Shown here one piece after another: positions 17,328 through 25,570 of a stretch of DNA of 64,000 bases. Position numbers and translations under genes: made by a program. The notes beneath the pieces were generated by a model. It was not told where the DNA came from. It made no database searches and worked only from the letters and a program-made list of their open reading frames with translations. Source of the stretch: Clostridium_AD sp937920395. GTDB taxonomy: Bacteria > Bacillota > Clostridia > Clostridiales > Clostridiaceae. The stretch covers positions 29,134 through 93,133 of the forward strand of contig DAVZGP010000008.1 of the NCBI GenBank assembly GCA_052274345.1, written 5' to 3'. The stretch's first letter is position 1, and each line of letters opens with the position of its first letter.

Positions 17328-17876
17328 TCATTTTAATTTTAAAGATAACCCGCAAGAAACCAGATATACCTCATCACTTTGGCTTGCTATATATTGATTT
17401 ACGTACCCTGCTATATCCCTAAATACTCTACTAAGTTTAGTCTCAGGTACAAGACCAGAACCTACCTCATTAGTTACCATAACTAAATTTTTATTAGATA
17501 CCCTAGCTTTTAATATTAACTTTTCAAACTGAGTCTTTATATCATCTAATAATAAATCTATCTTTACCATAGACATACTATCAAAGTCCATTTTTTCCTT
17601 AAACATTAAATTAGTTATCATAATTGTAACGCAATCAAGTAGTATATTGTTTATATTATATTTTTCTATAGCCTTATCTAAATCCAAAAATCCCTCATAG
17701 GTTGTCCATCTTGCATTTCTCGAGTCTATATGTTTTTTTATTCGATTTTCCATTTCCACATCTGTAACTATTGCCGTTGCTATATATAAAACATCATCAG
17801 TCTCTTCGAAAATTTTTTCAGCAAACCCACTTTTACCACTTCTACTTCCACCAGTTACTAGAGTTATTTTACCCAT
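17328..17876 (-). CDS. cobU: adenosylcobinamide kinase / GMP transferase
   Basis: CobU phosphorylates adenosylcobinamide and transfers GMP to it. The 182-residue protein has P-loop VTGGSRSGKSGFAE at residues 6-19, YIATA near 31, the guanylylated-His motif IKKHIDSRNARW near 46-57, LDCVTIMITNLMF near 79 and VTNEVGSGLVPE near 115, all diagnostic. ATG start behind AGGAGATGA. It lies 13 bp after cobC and upstream of cobS in the lower-ligand operon. Confidence 0.95.
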   Translation of the reverse strand: MGKITLVTGGSRSGKSGFAEKIFEETDDVLYIATAIVTDVEMENRIKKHIDSRNARWTTYEGFLDLDKAIEKYNINNILLDCVTIMITNLMFKEKMDFDSMSMVKIDLLLDDIKTQFEKLILKARVSNKNLVMVTNEVGSGLVPETKLSRVFRDIAGYVNQYIASQSDEVYLVSCGLSLKLK

Positions 17877-17889
17877 ATATAATCATCTC

Positions 17890-18477
17890 CTAGATATGCA
17901 TAATAGCATCAATATATAAATTACCATATTCATATTTAATAATGCTTATATCACCATTTTTACAACCAAATTTCCAAAATAAATCTATGTTTTCATCCAT
18001 AATATAACAGTATATAGCTCTTATAACGCCAGAATGAGCACATATTAAAATATTATGAACATCTAACCTTTTAATATCATCCATAAAGCTCTTAACACGT
18101 TTGCATAACTCAATATAGCTCTCGCCCTGAGGTGGTACAAATTCTTTCCAATTATCCGTCCAACACAAACATTCCTTAGGATAAAACATCTTAATCTCTT
18201 CGTAAGTTTTACCTTCAAAGTCGCCAAAATTAGTTTCATTTATTCTACTATCTTGTATAATCTCCATTTCTTTTAACCCTAAAGCTAGTTTTGCCATTTC
18301 TAAAGTTCTTATTTTATCACTAACATATACTCTATCTAGTTTAATATCATTAAAGAATTTTTTTGCCTTATTCCCTTGAATTACACCTATTTCATTTAGG
18401 CCTATATCCAAATTACCATAATAAGATCCTTTTCTATTTTCTTCAGTTTGACCATGTCTTAACAAATATATATTCAT
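17890..18477 (-). CDS. cobC: alpha-ribazole phosphatase (histidine phosphatase family)
   Basis: CobC removes the phosphate of alpha-ribazole-5'-phosphate made by CobT. The 195-residue protein has the phosphohistidine motif LLRHGQTEENRKGSYYG at residues 5-21, ETNFGDFEGKTYEEI near 82 and the second catalytic His in ICAHSGVIRA near 142. The family is broad (phosphoglycerate mutase-like), so the specific role rests on position between cobT and cobU and on the FGDFEGKTYEEI motif. It starts 22 bp after the cobT stop with a modest ribosome binding site. Confidence 0.88.
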   Translation of the reverse strand: MNIYLLRHGQTEENRKGSYYGNLDIGLNEIGVIQGNKAKKFFNDIKLDRVYVSDKIRTLEMAKLALGLKEMEIIQDSRINETNFGDFEGKTYEEIKMFYPKECLCWTDNWKEFVPPQGESYIELCKRVKSFMDDIKRLDVHNILICAHSGVIRAIYCYIMDENIDLFWKFGCKNGDISIIKYEYGNLYIDAIMHI

Positions 18478-18499
18478 AATTTATTCGCCCCAGTCTACC

Positions 18500-19588
18500 C
18501 TAAGATATGTCTAAGAGATTCTCTCTTATATCAATATACTTTTTACTATCAAGCTTCGCATCTTCGAACGTTCCCATATTATCCATTGTAAACAAAGCTG
18601 CTTCAATAATATTAAAAGCCAAAGGACAACCTGAACCTTCTCCAAGTCTCATGTTTAAATTAAGCATAGGTTTTAAGCCAATTTCTTTCATTACAAAAGC
18701 TGCTCCTGGTTCCGCAGATAAATGTGATGCAAATATATACCCTATTACTAATGGGTTTAATTTATAAGCGCAGAGTGCTGCTGCTGATGCTATAAAACCA
18801 TCAATAACAATAGGCACCCTATTTTTAGCTGCACCTAGAAAACAACCACACAGTCCTGAAATGTCAAATCCACCAACTTTTGAGATAACATCAATAACAT
18901 CATTTTTATCTGGTTTATTTACCTCAATAGATTTTTTAATAACCTTTTTTTTATTAATAAATTGCTTTTCTGTAATTCCAGAGCCTTTCCCAACTGACCC
19001 TTCAACCTCAAGTCCAGAAAACACGCTTAAGATTGCTGCACTTGTAGCAGTATTTCCAACCCCCATTTCACCTGTTCCAAACAAATCATAACCCTTGCAA
19101 ACTAAATCATCAACTGTTTCAATTCCAACTTCAATAGCCTTAATAGTCTGCTCTCTAGTCATTGCGGGTCCCTTCATCATGTTTTTAGTACCATACGCTA
19201 TCTTTTTATTAATAATTTTAGGATTATTAAAATCTGCATCAACCCCTACATCTACAACAGTAATATCACTTCCTGAAAATTTCGATAACGCATATACACC
19301 TGTTATCTTTTTAGTGAAATTATTCGTGACTGTAGCTGTTACGCTTTTAGGACAATTAGATACATCTTCCTCCACAACCCCATTATCACTACACATTATA
19401 ACAACATTTTTTTTATTAATTTTATTATGTATGTTCCCAGTAATTCCTGCCATCTTAGCAATGATATTTTCTAATTCACCAAGACTTCCTATAGGTTTTG
19501 ATAAACTATCAAGCCTATTCCATGCCATTTTTATTGCTTCATTATTTGGCGGTTCTATACTTTCCAATGTTTCTTGTAGAAGTCCCAT
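18500..19588 (-). CDS. cobT: nicotinate-nucleotide-dimethylbenzimidazole phosphoribosyltransferase
   Basis: CobT activates the lower-ligand base to its alpha-ribazole phosphate. About 362 residues; shows WNRLDSLSKPIGSLGELE near residue 27, VIMCSDNGVVEEDVSNCPKS near 68, GTGEMGVGNTATSAAI near 175 and RLGEGSGCPLAFNIIEAA near 318 with the catalytic Glu. ATG 19588 is chosen because GGGGGATAAACAA lies upstream; the longer frame begins inside the promoter. First gene of the cobT-cobC-cobU-cobS operon with its own promoter and no visible riboswitch. No bluB or bza genes for making dimethylbenzimidazole are present, so the lower-ligand base must come from elsewhere. Confidence 0.95.
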   Translation of the reverse strand: MGLLQETLESIEPPNNEAIKMAWNRLDSLSKPIGSLGELENIIAKMAGITGNIHNKINKKNVVIMCSDNGVVEEDVSNCPKSVTATVTNNFTKKITGVYALSKFSGSDITVVDVGVDADFNNPKIINKKIAYGTKNMMKGPAMTREQTIKAIEVGIETVDDLVCKGYDLFGTGEMGVGNTATSAAILSVFSGLEVEGSVGKGSGITEKQFINKKKVIKKSIEVNKPDKNDVIDVISKVGGFDISGLCGCFLGAAKNRVPIVIDGFIASAAALCAYKLNPLVIGYIFASHLSAEPGAAFVMKEIGLKPMLNLNMRLGEGSGCPLAFNIIEAALFTMDNMGTFEDAKLDSKKYIDIRENLLDIS

Positions 19589-19625
19589 TTGTTTATCCCC
19601 CTGCTCATCTAAGTTTATTACATTA

Positions 19626-19654
19626 ATAGTATTCCAAAGGAAAAACTTTTTCAA
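19626..19654 (-). promoter_or_regulatory. sigma-A promoter of the cobT operon
   Basis: On the minus strand TTGAAA (19649-19654) and TACTAT (19626-19631) are 17 bp apart, about 38 bp before the cobT start. No aptamer fits in the short leader. Confidence 0.7.
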
Positions 19655-19686
19655 GCAAAACAAATAATTAACATCAATAATGTTAA

Positions 19687-19750
19687 TTATTTGTTAACCG
19701 TCCCTACCTTAATCACTCTCAACAACACTAATTAGTTGTTAACCGTCCCT
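19687..19750 (-). repeat. RAYT-linked 19-bp repeats, tandem pair
   Basis: TTATTTGTTAACCGTCCCT-like copy at about 19687-19705 and an exact minus-sense copy at 19732-19750, 45 bp apart, upstream of the cobT promoter and downstream of the DUF3892 gene. Confidence 0.87.
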
Positions 19751-19767
19751 ACTTATTCCTCAAACTA

Positions 19768-19801
19768 AAAGAGCAGAGACACCTAAATGTCCCTGCTCTT
19801 T
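19768..19801. terminator. terminator after the DUF3892 gene
   Basis: AAAGAGCAGAGACA pairs with TGTCCCTGCTCTTT (one internal mismatch), with T-rich sequence after it on the minus strand. It isolates the cobT promoter from the gene upstream. Confidence 0.8.
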
Positions 19802-19811
19802 ATATTTTCTA

Positions 19812-20072
19812 CTAATAAATATCGTTATCATCTATAATTGGTAAGCTTTCTAAATTATTCGCTTTATTTTGATCAGGTAGACTTCTTAGGAATTCTTCCC
19901 CTTTTTTCGAAGTTGACACAGATACTCCACTTATATTTCCTTGCTTAGCTAATGAGACAGCTTGTTCTTTTGATATTATCTCTCCATTTTCAAGTTCGTA
20001 TGCGGTTATCTCTCCTTGATTGTCTTTCGCCACTTTACTAATTGTATGAGTTGAGCCTTCGCTTTTATTCAT
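19812..20072 (-). CDS. DUF3892 domain protein
   Basis: This 86-residue protein matches the small DUF3892 family: an N-terminal HTISKVAKDNQGEITAYELE segment, NGEIISKEQAVSLAKQG in the middle, and a polar tail ending in DDNDIY. Members are short basic-acidic proteins of unknown function, common in spore-forming Firmicutes. The start ATG 20072 follows GGAAAGGTAG. It is monocistronic, with a hairpin terminator directly downstream. Confidence 0.8.
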   Translation of the reverse strand: MNKSEGSTHTISKVAKDNQGEITAYELENGEIISKEQAVSLAKQGNISGVSVSTSKKGEEFLRSLPDQNKANNLESLPIIDDNDIY

Positions 20073-20299
20073 AATAACACTACCTTTCCTATTATATTAA
20101 ATGCATAAGTAAATGCACTTTTATTGATAGATACTAAAGCAATATTAGATATTATATAAAACAAAGTATCTTCCTATACAGTTTTACCAATTATATTAAT
20201 TTTATGTTATGTATTATTTAAATTATATGGCAATAATATGGAGAGAGTTGTTGCAAGTTATTCGCATTTAGGTGTATACTATTTGTTGCTACTATTATT

Positions 20300-20330
20300 T
20301 TATGCATATAATTATTGCATAATTGCATAA
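20300..20330. promoter_or_regulatory. candidate operator upstream of the zinc-type ABC genes
   Basis: TTATGCA and TGCATAA form a perfect inverted repeat with a nine-base spacer (20300-20322), and a third TGCATAA follows at 20324-20330. It lies 33-63 bp before the znuC-like start, where a metal-responsive repressor could bind. The rest of the 290-bp spacer is AT-rich with nothing recognisable. Confidence 0.35.
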
Positions 20331-20362
20331 TTAATTTTGTAATACTTATAAGGAGGAAATTT

Positions 20363-21022
20363 ATGATTAACATAAAAAATTTATATTTTACATATACAAA
20401 TTCAAAACCATACATACTAGATAACATCAATCTTAATATCAAAAAAGGTAGTTATGTTTCAATCTTAGGTGAAAATGGTAGTGCTAAAAGTACTTTACTT
20501 AAATTAATATTAAATTTATTAAAACCTAATAGCGGTGAAATAATTATAGATACATCAAGAATAGCATATGTTGCACAAAAAGTTGAAAACTTTAATGCGC
20601 AGTTTCCTATAACAGTTTATGAAATGTTAAATTGCCATAGAAAAGTATTAAAACTTAAAGATAAAGGTCTAATTTCAAAAAGTCTTAATGCTGTAGGAAT
20701 GGAAGATCATACCCATACTCTTATTGGAAATCTCTCTGGTGGTCAACAACAAAAGATTTTTATTGCTAGGAGTTTAATAGGTAACCCTGAGTTATTAATT
20801 TTAGATGAACCTTCTACTGGAATAGATATTCAAAGCATGGAAGATATATATGGAATTATTAAGGGGTTAAATGTTAACCTAGGTATTACAGTTGTTTCTG
20901 TAGAGCATAATTTAAAAGCTGCATTAGATAACTCTACAGATATTTTCGAAATGAGTAATCATAGTGGAATACTTTATACTATTAGTGATTATAAATATAA
21001 AATATCCGAGGAAAGGGGCTAA
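20363..21022 (+). CDS. znuC: metal (zinc-type) ABC transporter ATPase
   Basis: This 219-residue ATPase matches the ZnuC/AdcC/TroB group. It has ILGENGSAKSTLLKLILNLL near residue 33-52, where the usual third glycine of the P-loop is Ala, a variant I recall in related metal-transporter ATPases. The signature LSGGQQQKIFIARSL is near 126, Walker B LLILDEPSTGID near 147 and the switch His in VVSVEHNL near 183. ATG 20363 follows AGGAGG; the longer upstream frame has no support. The permease gene follows after 9 bp. No solute-binding gene is linked. Zinc or manganese as substrate is inferred from family. Confidence 0.88.
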   Translation: MINIKNLYFTYTNSKPYILDNINLNIKKGSYVSILGENGSAKSTLLKLILNLLKPNSGEIIIDTSRIAYVAQKVENFNAQFPITVYEMLNCHRKVLKLKDKGLISKSLNAVGMEDHTHTLIGNLSGGQQQKIFIARSLIGNPELLILDEPSTGIDIQSMEDIYGIIKGLNVNLGITVVSVEHNLKAALDNSTDIFEMSNHSGILYTISDYKYKISEERG

Positions 21023-21031
21023 CTTCACTTT

Positions 21032-21835
21032 ATGTTTGAATATGGTTTTATGCAAAACGCTTTAATTGCCTCAGTTTTAATTTCTATATTATTCCCAATT
21101 GTAGGTGTTTTTCTAGTACTCAAAAGATACTCTATGATGGGAGATACAATGGCACATGCCTCTTTTGCAGGCGTTGCCATCGGACTCGTTTTTGGTTTTA
21201 ATCCTATACTTGGCGCTTTTGCGTTTACAGCACTATGTGGCTTATCCATTGAATTCTTAAGAGATTATTACAAAAAATATGCTGAATTAATATTAGCAAT
21301 TATGCTTACCTTTAGTGTAGGTATCGGAATAACCTTAATAAGTACAGGTAGAGCTGGCGCTAATGTTAATTCTTATTTATTTGGAAGTCTGCTAACTGTT
21401 ACACAAACCGATTTATACATAATGCTTGTCCTTAGTATTATTTCAATAATAACAATATTTTCATTATATAATCAATTATTATATATTACTTTCGATGAGG
21501 AAGGTGCTAAGGTTTCTGGTGCAAAAGTTAAGGTAATTAACTACATCTTTGCACTACTAGTAGGTGCTACTATTTCAGTCTCTCTAAGAATACTTGGAAT
21601 CCTTGTTATGTCATCAATGATAGCCCTACCTGTAGCAACAGCCCTCCAGTTAAATAAGGGATTTAAGAGAACTTTAATCTACTCTATAATGTTCGGTTTC
21701 ATTGACATAATTTTAGGACTTGTCATCTCTTACTACTTAGATTGTGCGCCAGGAGGCAGTATAGCTTTAACCTCTGTTTTTGTATTAGTGGTTATAATCA
21801 GTAGTAAAAAAATATTATCAAGAGATTCAATGTAA
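21032..21835 (+). CDS. znuB: metal (zinc-type) ABC transporter permease
   Basis: This 267-residue, roughly eight-segment membrane protein belongs to the ABC-3 family (ZnuB/AdcB/TroC). Marks are GVFLVLKRYSMMGDTMAHASFAGVAIG near residues 25-52, ITFDEEGAKVSGAKV near 155 and LRILGILVMSSMIALPVATA near 190-209. It forms the channel half of the importer with the ATPase encoded 9 bp upstream. The operon lacks the lipoprotein that would deliver metal, so it must be encoded elsewhere. Confidence 0.9.
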   Translation: MFEYGFMQNALIASVLISILFPIVGVFLVLKRYSMMGDTMAHASFAGVAIGLVFGFNPILGAFAFTALCGLSIEFLRDYYKKYAELILAIMLTFSVGIGITLISTGRAGANVNSYLFGSLLTVTQTDLYIMLVLSIISIITIFSLYNQLLYITFDEEGAKVSGAKVKVINYIFALLVGATISVSLRILGILVMSSMIALPVATALQLNKGFKRTLIYSIMFGFIDIILGLVISYYLDCAPGGSIALTSVFVLVVIISSKKILSRDSM

Positions 21836-21894
21836 CTTAGAATTATCTAGTATTACATGTAGTCCAAATTAGAATTATAATTGAGGTGTCTATT

Positions 21895-22176
21895 ATGTTA
21901 CAGGCTATAAAACTAAGAAAATCCATTAGTAATTATAAAAATATTAATGTATCCCCGAAGCATTTACAAAAGATTAAAACTATTATATTGGAAGTTAACG
22001 ATAATAAATTCTACCTATTTTTAGAAAACAAAAATATTTTAACTAAAAAAATTCTTAAAGACACAAATCACATTGATATGGGCATAGGACTTAGCCATTT
22101 ATATAATTCGGCAATTGAACTAGGATACATGGTTGAATTAAAAAAAGCTCCACATGATGAAATAGGAAGTTCTTAG
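21895..22176 (+). CDS. short nitroreductase-like protein, probably a remnant
   Basis: This 93-residue protein resembles the two ends of a TM1586-type nitroreductase joined together. The N-terminal LQAIKLRKSISNYKNINVSP is like the FMN-binding Arg-Lys-Ser start of the family. The C-terminal NHIDMGIGLSHLYNSAIELGY is like the conserved WIDxGIAxxHxxLAAxELG segment. The roughly 100 residues expected between and after these are missing. The ATG 21895 start has a good GAGGTG site, so it may still be translated. It is most likely an internally deleted copy without activity; this reading is inference. Confidence 0.5.
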   Translation: MLQAIKLRKSISNYKNINVSPKHLQKIKTIILEVNDNKFYLFLENKNILTKKILKDTNHIDMGIGLSHLYNSAIELGYMVELKKAPHDEIGSS

Positions 22177-22212
22177 TATATTATAAGTGTCATCTTAAAT
22201 AAAGGTTAAAAC

Positions 22213-22252
22213 AAAAACTATGAACGCAGTTTATGCTAATCATAGTTTTTTT
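22213..22252. terminator. intrinsic terminator
   Basis: AAAACTATGA pairs with TCATAGTTTT and is followed by a T run on the plus strand. It separates the plus-strand metal transporter group from the convergent HNH gene. Confidence 0.75.
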
Positions 22253-22275
22253 AATATATACAATTACTAAAATTT

Positions 22276-22716
22276 TTATTTATAAATTTTTTCTAAAGAC
22301 TTTGCTTCTAAAAGCATCTTCTCATCATATCTTTTATGACCCATTAACTTAAAAATAATATCATCTCTTTTATATCCTACATCATTTTGATTAACGATAA
22401 TATCAGTTTTTCTAAAACCTTTACCATTTAACTTATAGTCCTTAAATAGTCTTTTAATAATGCCCTTATTTATTTTAAGCAAAACTTCTAATTCTTCAAT
22501 AGAATAAATCTCTTTTATTAAAATGTTTTCAAGTTTTCGCTGCATATCAATTTTATATTCTAAATCTAATCGCCTATTCTTATGTGGACCTGTCTTCCCC
22601 CTATGATGCAATGTACAAAGGTATCTAAAGTTAAGTGGGAATTCAATGCCACCTTGGCTTTTATAAACTATATGATGTTTATCAGCTAGCTTTCCACATA
22701 CTTCACATGTTAACAA
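22276..22716 (-). CDS. HNH endonuclease-like protein
   Basis: This 146-residue protein starts with a zinc-binding HNH module: CEVCGK near residue 4, DKHHIVYKSQGG near 12-23, LNFRYLCTLHHRGKTGPH near 28-45. The C-terminal 90 residues are Lys-rich, with an IYSIEELEVLLKINKGIIKRL stretch that looks like a helix-turn-helix. The start is TTG 22716 behind GGAGGGATATC. No phage or restriction genes are nearby. Similar small HNH proteins occur as solitary genes in Clostridium; no specific function can be given. Confidence 0.75.
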   Translation of the reverse strand: MLTCEVCGKLADKHHIVYKSQGGIEFPLNFRYLCTLHHRGKTGPHKNRRLDLEYKIDMQRKLENILIKEIYSIEELEVLLKINKGIIKRLFKDYKLNGKGFRKTDIIVNQNDVGYKRDDIIFKLMGHKRYDEKMLLEAKSLEKIYK

Positions 22717-22753
22717 GATATCCCTCCTTTAAATTCTCTCCTTCGGATATGCA

Positions 22754-22861
22754 TTAACGACTTCATAAGGATATTTAAAAATCCACCTAAGTTTTATTTT
22801 TGCTAGTATATTTTACTCCCACTTATATAAATGGGAAACTTTCCTTTTGAAATGTCGTTAA
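22754..22861 (+). repeat. 108-bp element, copy 1
   Basis: Begins TTAACGACTTC and ends GAAATGTCGTTAA, so it has short inverted ends (TTAACGAC). A second copy of the same length lies at 56125-56232 in the same orientation. Shared interior blocks include AAGTTTTATTT, TTCCTTNTGAAATG and CCACTTA. Similarity extends weakly about 15 bp to the left (CTCCTTCGGA against CTCCTGCGGA). Confidence 0.8.
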
Positions 22862-22869
22862 AATACTAA

Positions 22870-22900
22870 GAGGCAAAACAATTATTAGTTGTTTTGCCTC
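22870..22900. terminator. hairpin after the S1 gene
   Basis: GAGGCAAAACAA pairs perfectly with TTGTTTTGCCTC across a seven-base loop. It lies 43 bp past the S1 stop on the minus strand; the T run after it is broken, so termination is likely but not certain. Confidence 0.65.
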
Positions 22901-22942
22901 GTAATATTTATTGAATTTATATTTTATGATATGAATCTTCTA

Positions 22943-24148
22943 CTAGAATTTATAGTTTTTAAGTTTATCTCCTAATATATCTCCTAGAGTTAATCCACTT
23001 TCTTCTTCTTGCTTATAATCTGAGAAATCTTCATTTCCTCTTGCTGCTTCTTTAATACTTAGGCTTATTCTTCTATCTTTTTCGTTTATTTCACCGATTT
23101 TAACTTTTACAACTTCTCCAACTTTTAATACGTCAGAAACCTTTGCAATACGTTCTTCTGATATTTCTGATAAATGAACTAGTCCTTCAACTCCCGATTC
23201 AAGTTGTACAAAAGCACCGAAATCCATTAATTTAACAACAGTTCCTTCTACTATAGAACCAGGCTTGTAGGTAGCTGCTATGTTATTCCATGGGTTTCCT
23301 TGTTCACTCTTAAGTCCTAGAGATATTCTTCCTTTTTCTTTATCAAAATCTAAAACTGTAACTTCTACTTCTTGTCCAACAGATACTACTTCTGATGGTT
23401 CTGCAACTCTTTTCCATGATAATTGAGAAACATGTATAAGACCATCAATACCACCTAAATCTACAAATGCACCAAATTTAGCAAGTCTTGTTACAGTACC
23501 TTTTCTCTTTTCACCTTTTTTAAGTTCATTCCAAATTTGATCTCTTTTAACTGCATTTTCTTCTTTTTCTATTACTCTTCTAGATAAAACAATATTTTTG
23601 TTTTCTTTATCAAGTTCTATTATTTTAACTACTAAAGTTTTACCTTTGTATTCTTCTAAGTTTTCTACATATGAATCTGACATTTGTGATGCTGGTATAA
23701 ATGCTCTAACGCCCTCTATATAAGCTGTAGCTCCACCTTTTACGATGTCACTAACTGTTACTTCTAAAGTTTTGTTTGCATCTAAAATTTCTTGGAATTC
23801 ATCCCATATTTTAAGACCATCTGCTCTTTTCTTAGATAAAAGCACATTTCCTTCTCCGTTATTAACTTTCATTATATATACAGAGATTTGATCTCCAACT
23901 TTTACAACATCAGTAGGCTTTACTTCTCTATCATTTGATATTTCTTCTTTTGTTATAACACCGTCAGTCATATAACCAATATTTACTAGAACTTCTTCTT
24001 CATTTACAGAAAGTACAGTTCCAAGTACAACGTCTCCACTATTAATAACCATAGCTTCTGCAGTATTTTCCATAGCATCTTTCATTGTAGTTTCTTCTTT
24101 AATTTCTGGTGTAATATCTTTCATTTCTTCTTTATTATCTGTTGTCAT
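22943..24148 (-). CDS. rpsA: ribosomal protein S1-like protein, four S1 domains
   Basis: This protein has about 401 residues with four S1 RNA-binding domains, roughly at residues 38-108, 122-190, 205-275 and 290-362. The last two carry the classic GTVTRLAKFGAFVDLGGIDG and GTVVKLMDFGAFVQLESG motifs; the second (VSDIVKGGATAYIEGVRAFI) is also typical. Many clostridia have S1 fused to IspH (LytB); here it stands alone. ATG 24148 follows GAGGAGTG; the upstream eight codons are not supported. The protein binds the ribosome and helps to recruit mRNA; a four-domain form is usual in Firmicutes. Confidence 0.9.
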   Translation of the reverse strand: MTTDNKEEMKDITPEIKEETTMKDAMENTAEAMVINSGDVVLGTVLSVNEEEVLVNIGYMTDGVITKEEISNDREVKPTDVVKVGDQISVYIMKVNNGEGNVLLSKKRADGLKIWDEFQEILDANKTLEVTVSDIVKGGATAYIEGVRAFIPASQMSDSYVENLEEYKGKTLVVKIIELDKENKNIVLSRRVIEKEENAVKRDQIWNELKKGEKRKGTVTRLAKFGAFVDLGGIDGLIHVSQLSWKRVAEPSEVVSVGQEVEVTVLDFDKEKGRISLGLKSEQGNPWNNIAATYKPGSIVEGTVVKLMDFGAFVQLESGVEGLVHLSEISEERIAKVSDVLKVGEVVKVKIGEINEKDRRISLSIKEAARGNEDFSDYKQEEESGLTLGDILGDKLKNYKF

Positions 24149-24306
24149 ATAAATACACTCCTCTAATTTCATAATTGTTATTTAATCTATTCTTAAATTA
24201 CTTATAGTCTACTATTATATATTCTATAAATATTTATTGAAATCCTTCTTATTTGTAAAATTGACCTAGCTAAACAGTATTTTTTAAAAACACCTTCTCT
24301 ATTATA

Positions 24307-25296
24307 TCACACTTCACCTATACATAATGTCATACCATCTAATTTCATCTTATTTATAATAATATGTGCCCCACTAAGTTCAACGCAAGGCTCACAAACA
24401 GCGCGAGCCCCAATAGTTTTCTCCACAAAATCACTACCGCAGAATTTATGTTGTACTTTCTTTATGTCATCAATCGTAAATATTTTAAACTCGCATTTAA
24501 AATAGTCTACTAATGCCTTAATTGCTAGTTCATCTTTTTTAACATTAACTGTTGCTATAGACTTTATAGCTCTAATATCTATATTGTATTGCTTAAGCAT
24601 CCTTATTACTGTCTGTTTCATTTTTTCCTCTGAAAAGTTTTTTCTACACCCTATTCCAAGCACAATATTTTGTCTTATTAATTTAAGAGTTGGAACATTA
24701 TATCCCTCTAACTTAGCATTAACACTATCTTTACCAGAAATATACAGTATTCCAGAGATATCCTCTAACCTACTACTATATCCAGCCGGTGTTTGTATTA
24801 TTCCTTTTTCATCAAGAAATCCTATTTTTTTTCCTTCTACTAAAAGCGCTGCTATATCTTTTGCTTTTTTCAAATTCTCAATAATAAACCCATTATCCTT
24901 TGCAATCATATCTGGGGCATAAATCCCTAAATTATCTGTTGCTGTAGTTATTATAGGTTTAGCATCTAAAAGCTTACTAACCTTAAACGCAAGTTCGTTT
25001 GCACCACCTAAATGTCCACTTAAAAGGCTTATAACATAATTACAAGAATTATCTATAACTAATACTGCCGGGTCCATATCTTTACTTTTTATGTATGGTG
25101 CTATTGCTCTAACTGCAATACCTGTAGAACTTATAAAAATTATACATCTATAGTTCTCCATTACATTTTTACTAACTAAATTAAACTCAAAATCGCTATG
25201 TTTTTTCTTTGAATATAGATCTATATTAAGACTTAACGCTAAAATTTCCGCTATTTGATCTCCATTTTGGGTAAATGTAACAACTGCATATTTCAT
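24307..25296 (-). CDS. cbiG: cobalt-precorrin-5A hydrolase
   Basis: CbiG opens the delta-lactone of cobalt-precorrin-5A and releases acetaldehyde. The 329-residue protein has an N-terminal domain with AVVTFTQNGDQIA, FISSTGIAVRAIAPYIKSKDMDPAV near residue 53-78 and LLSGHLGGANELA near 91-103. The C-terminal domain has VLGIGCRKNFSEE near 212 and SIATVNVKKDELAI near 241. In most clostridia cbiG sits beside cbiF or cbiH; here it is 16 kb upstream of that operon, alone between rpsA and the nucleoside transporter. No riboswitch is visible at its start, so its regulation may differ. Confidence 0.94.
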   Translation of the reverse strand: MKYAVVTFTQNGDQIAEILALSLNIDLYSKKKHSDFEFNLVSKNVMENYRCIIFISSTGIAVRAIAPYIKSKDMDPAVLVIDNSCNYVISLLSGHLGGANELAFKVSKLLDAKPIITTATDNLGIYAPDMIAKDNGFIIENLKKAKDIAALLVEGKKIGFLDEKGIIQTPAGYSSRLEDISGILYISGKDSVNAKLEGYNVPTLKLIRQNIVLGIGCRKNFSEEKMKQTVIRMLKQYNIDIRAIKSIATVNVKKDELAIKALVDYFKCEFKIFTIDDIKKVQHKFCGSDFVEKTIGARAVCEPCVELSGAHIIINKMKLDGMTLCIGEV

Positions 25297-25381
25297 TTTT
25301 CACCATTCCTACTATACATCATACTATAATTACGCACAAATTACAAAACAATTGCATAAATAAAAAAAGCAAGAAAAACAA

Positions 25382-25527
25382 GTGGGACGGTTAACAACTT
25401 ATTACACAATTCATTTATATCATTCAATTAGTTATTAACTGTCTCTCACTAGTCAACTAGTCATTTAATTGTTAACCGTCCCTCAACATTCACTCTTATA
25501 AACATCAATTAGTTGTTAACCGTCCCC
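25382..25527. repeat. RAYT-linked 19-bp repeats, cluster of four
   Basis: One plus-sense copy (25382-25400) and three minus-sense copies (25428-25446, 25465-25483, 25509-25527), spaced 37-46 bp, fill the spacer between nupQ and cbiG. The first two are inverted and can fold into a hairpin. The second is the most degenerate; the last is an exact match. Confidence 0.88.
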
Positions 25528-25570
25528 GGGTTAGCTTGCTTGTCCAATTCTTGAGTCACCTTAAACAAGG

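Noticed and set aside
20218..20442. 74-codon minus-strand open frame overlapping the znuC start
   Set aside because: No ribosome binding site, low-complexity composition, and it overlaps the regulatory region and a clear gene on the other strand.
20478..20505. Loss of function of the znuC-like ATPase because of Ala in its P-loop
   Set aside because: Ala at this position is known to me in related metal-transporter ATPases, and all other ATPase motifs are intact.
5344..25527. CRISPR array made of the 19-bp repeats
   Set aside because: Copies are in both orientations, widely scattered between genes, spacers are not of constant length, and no cas genes are present.
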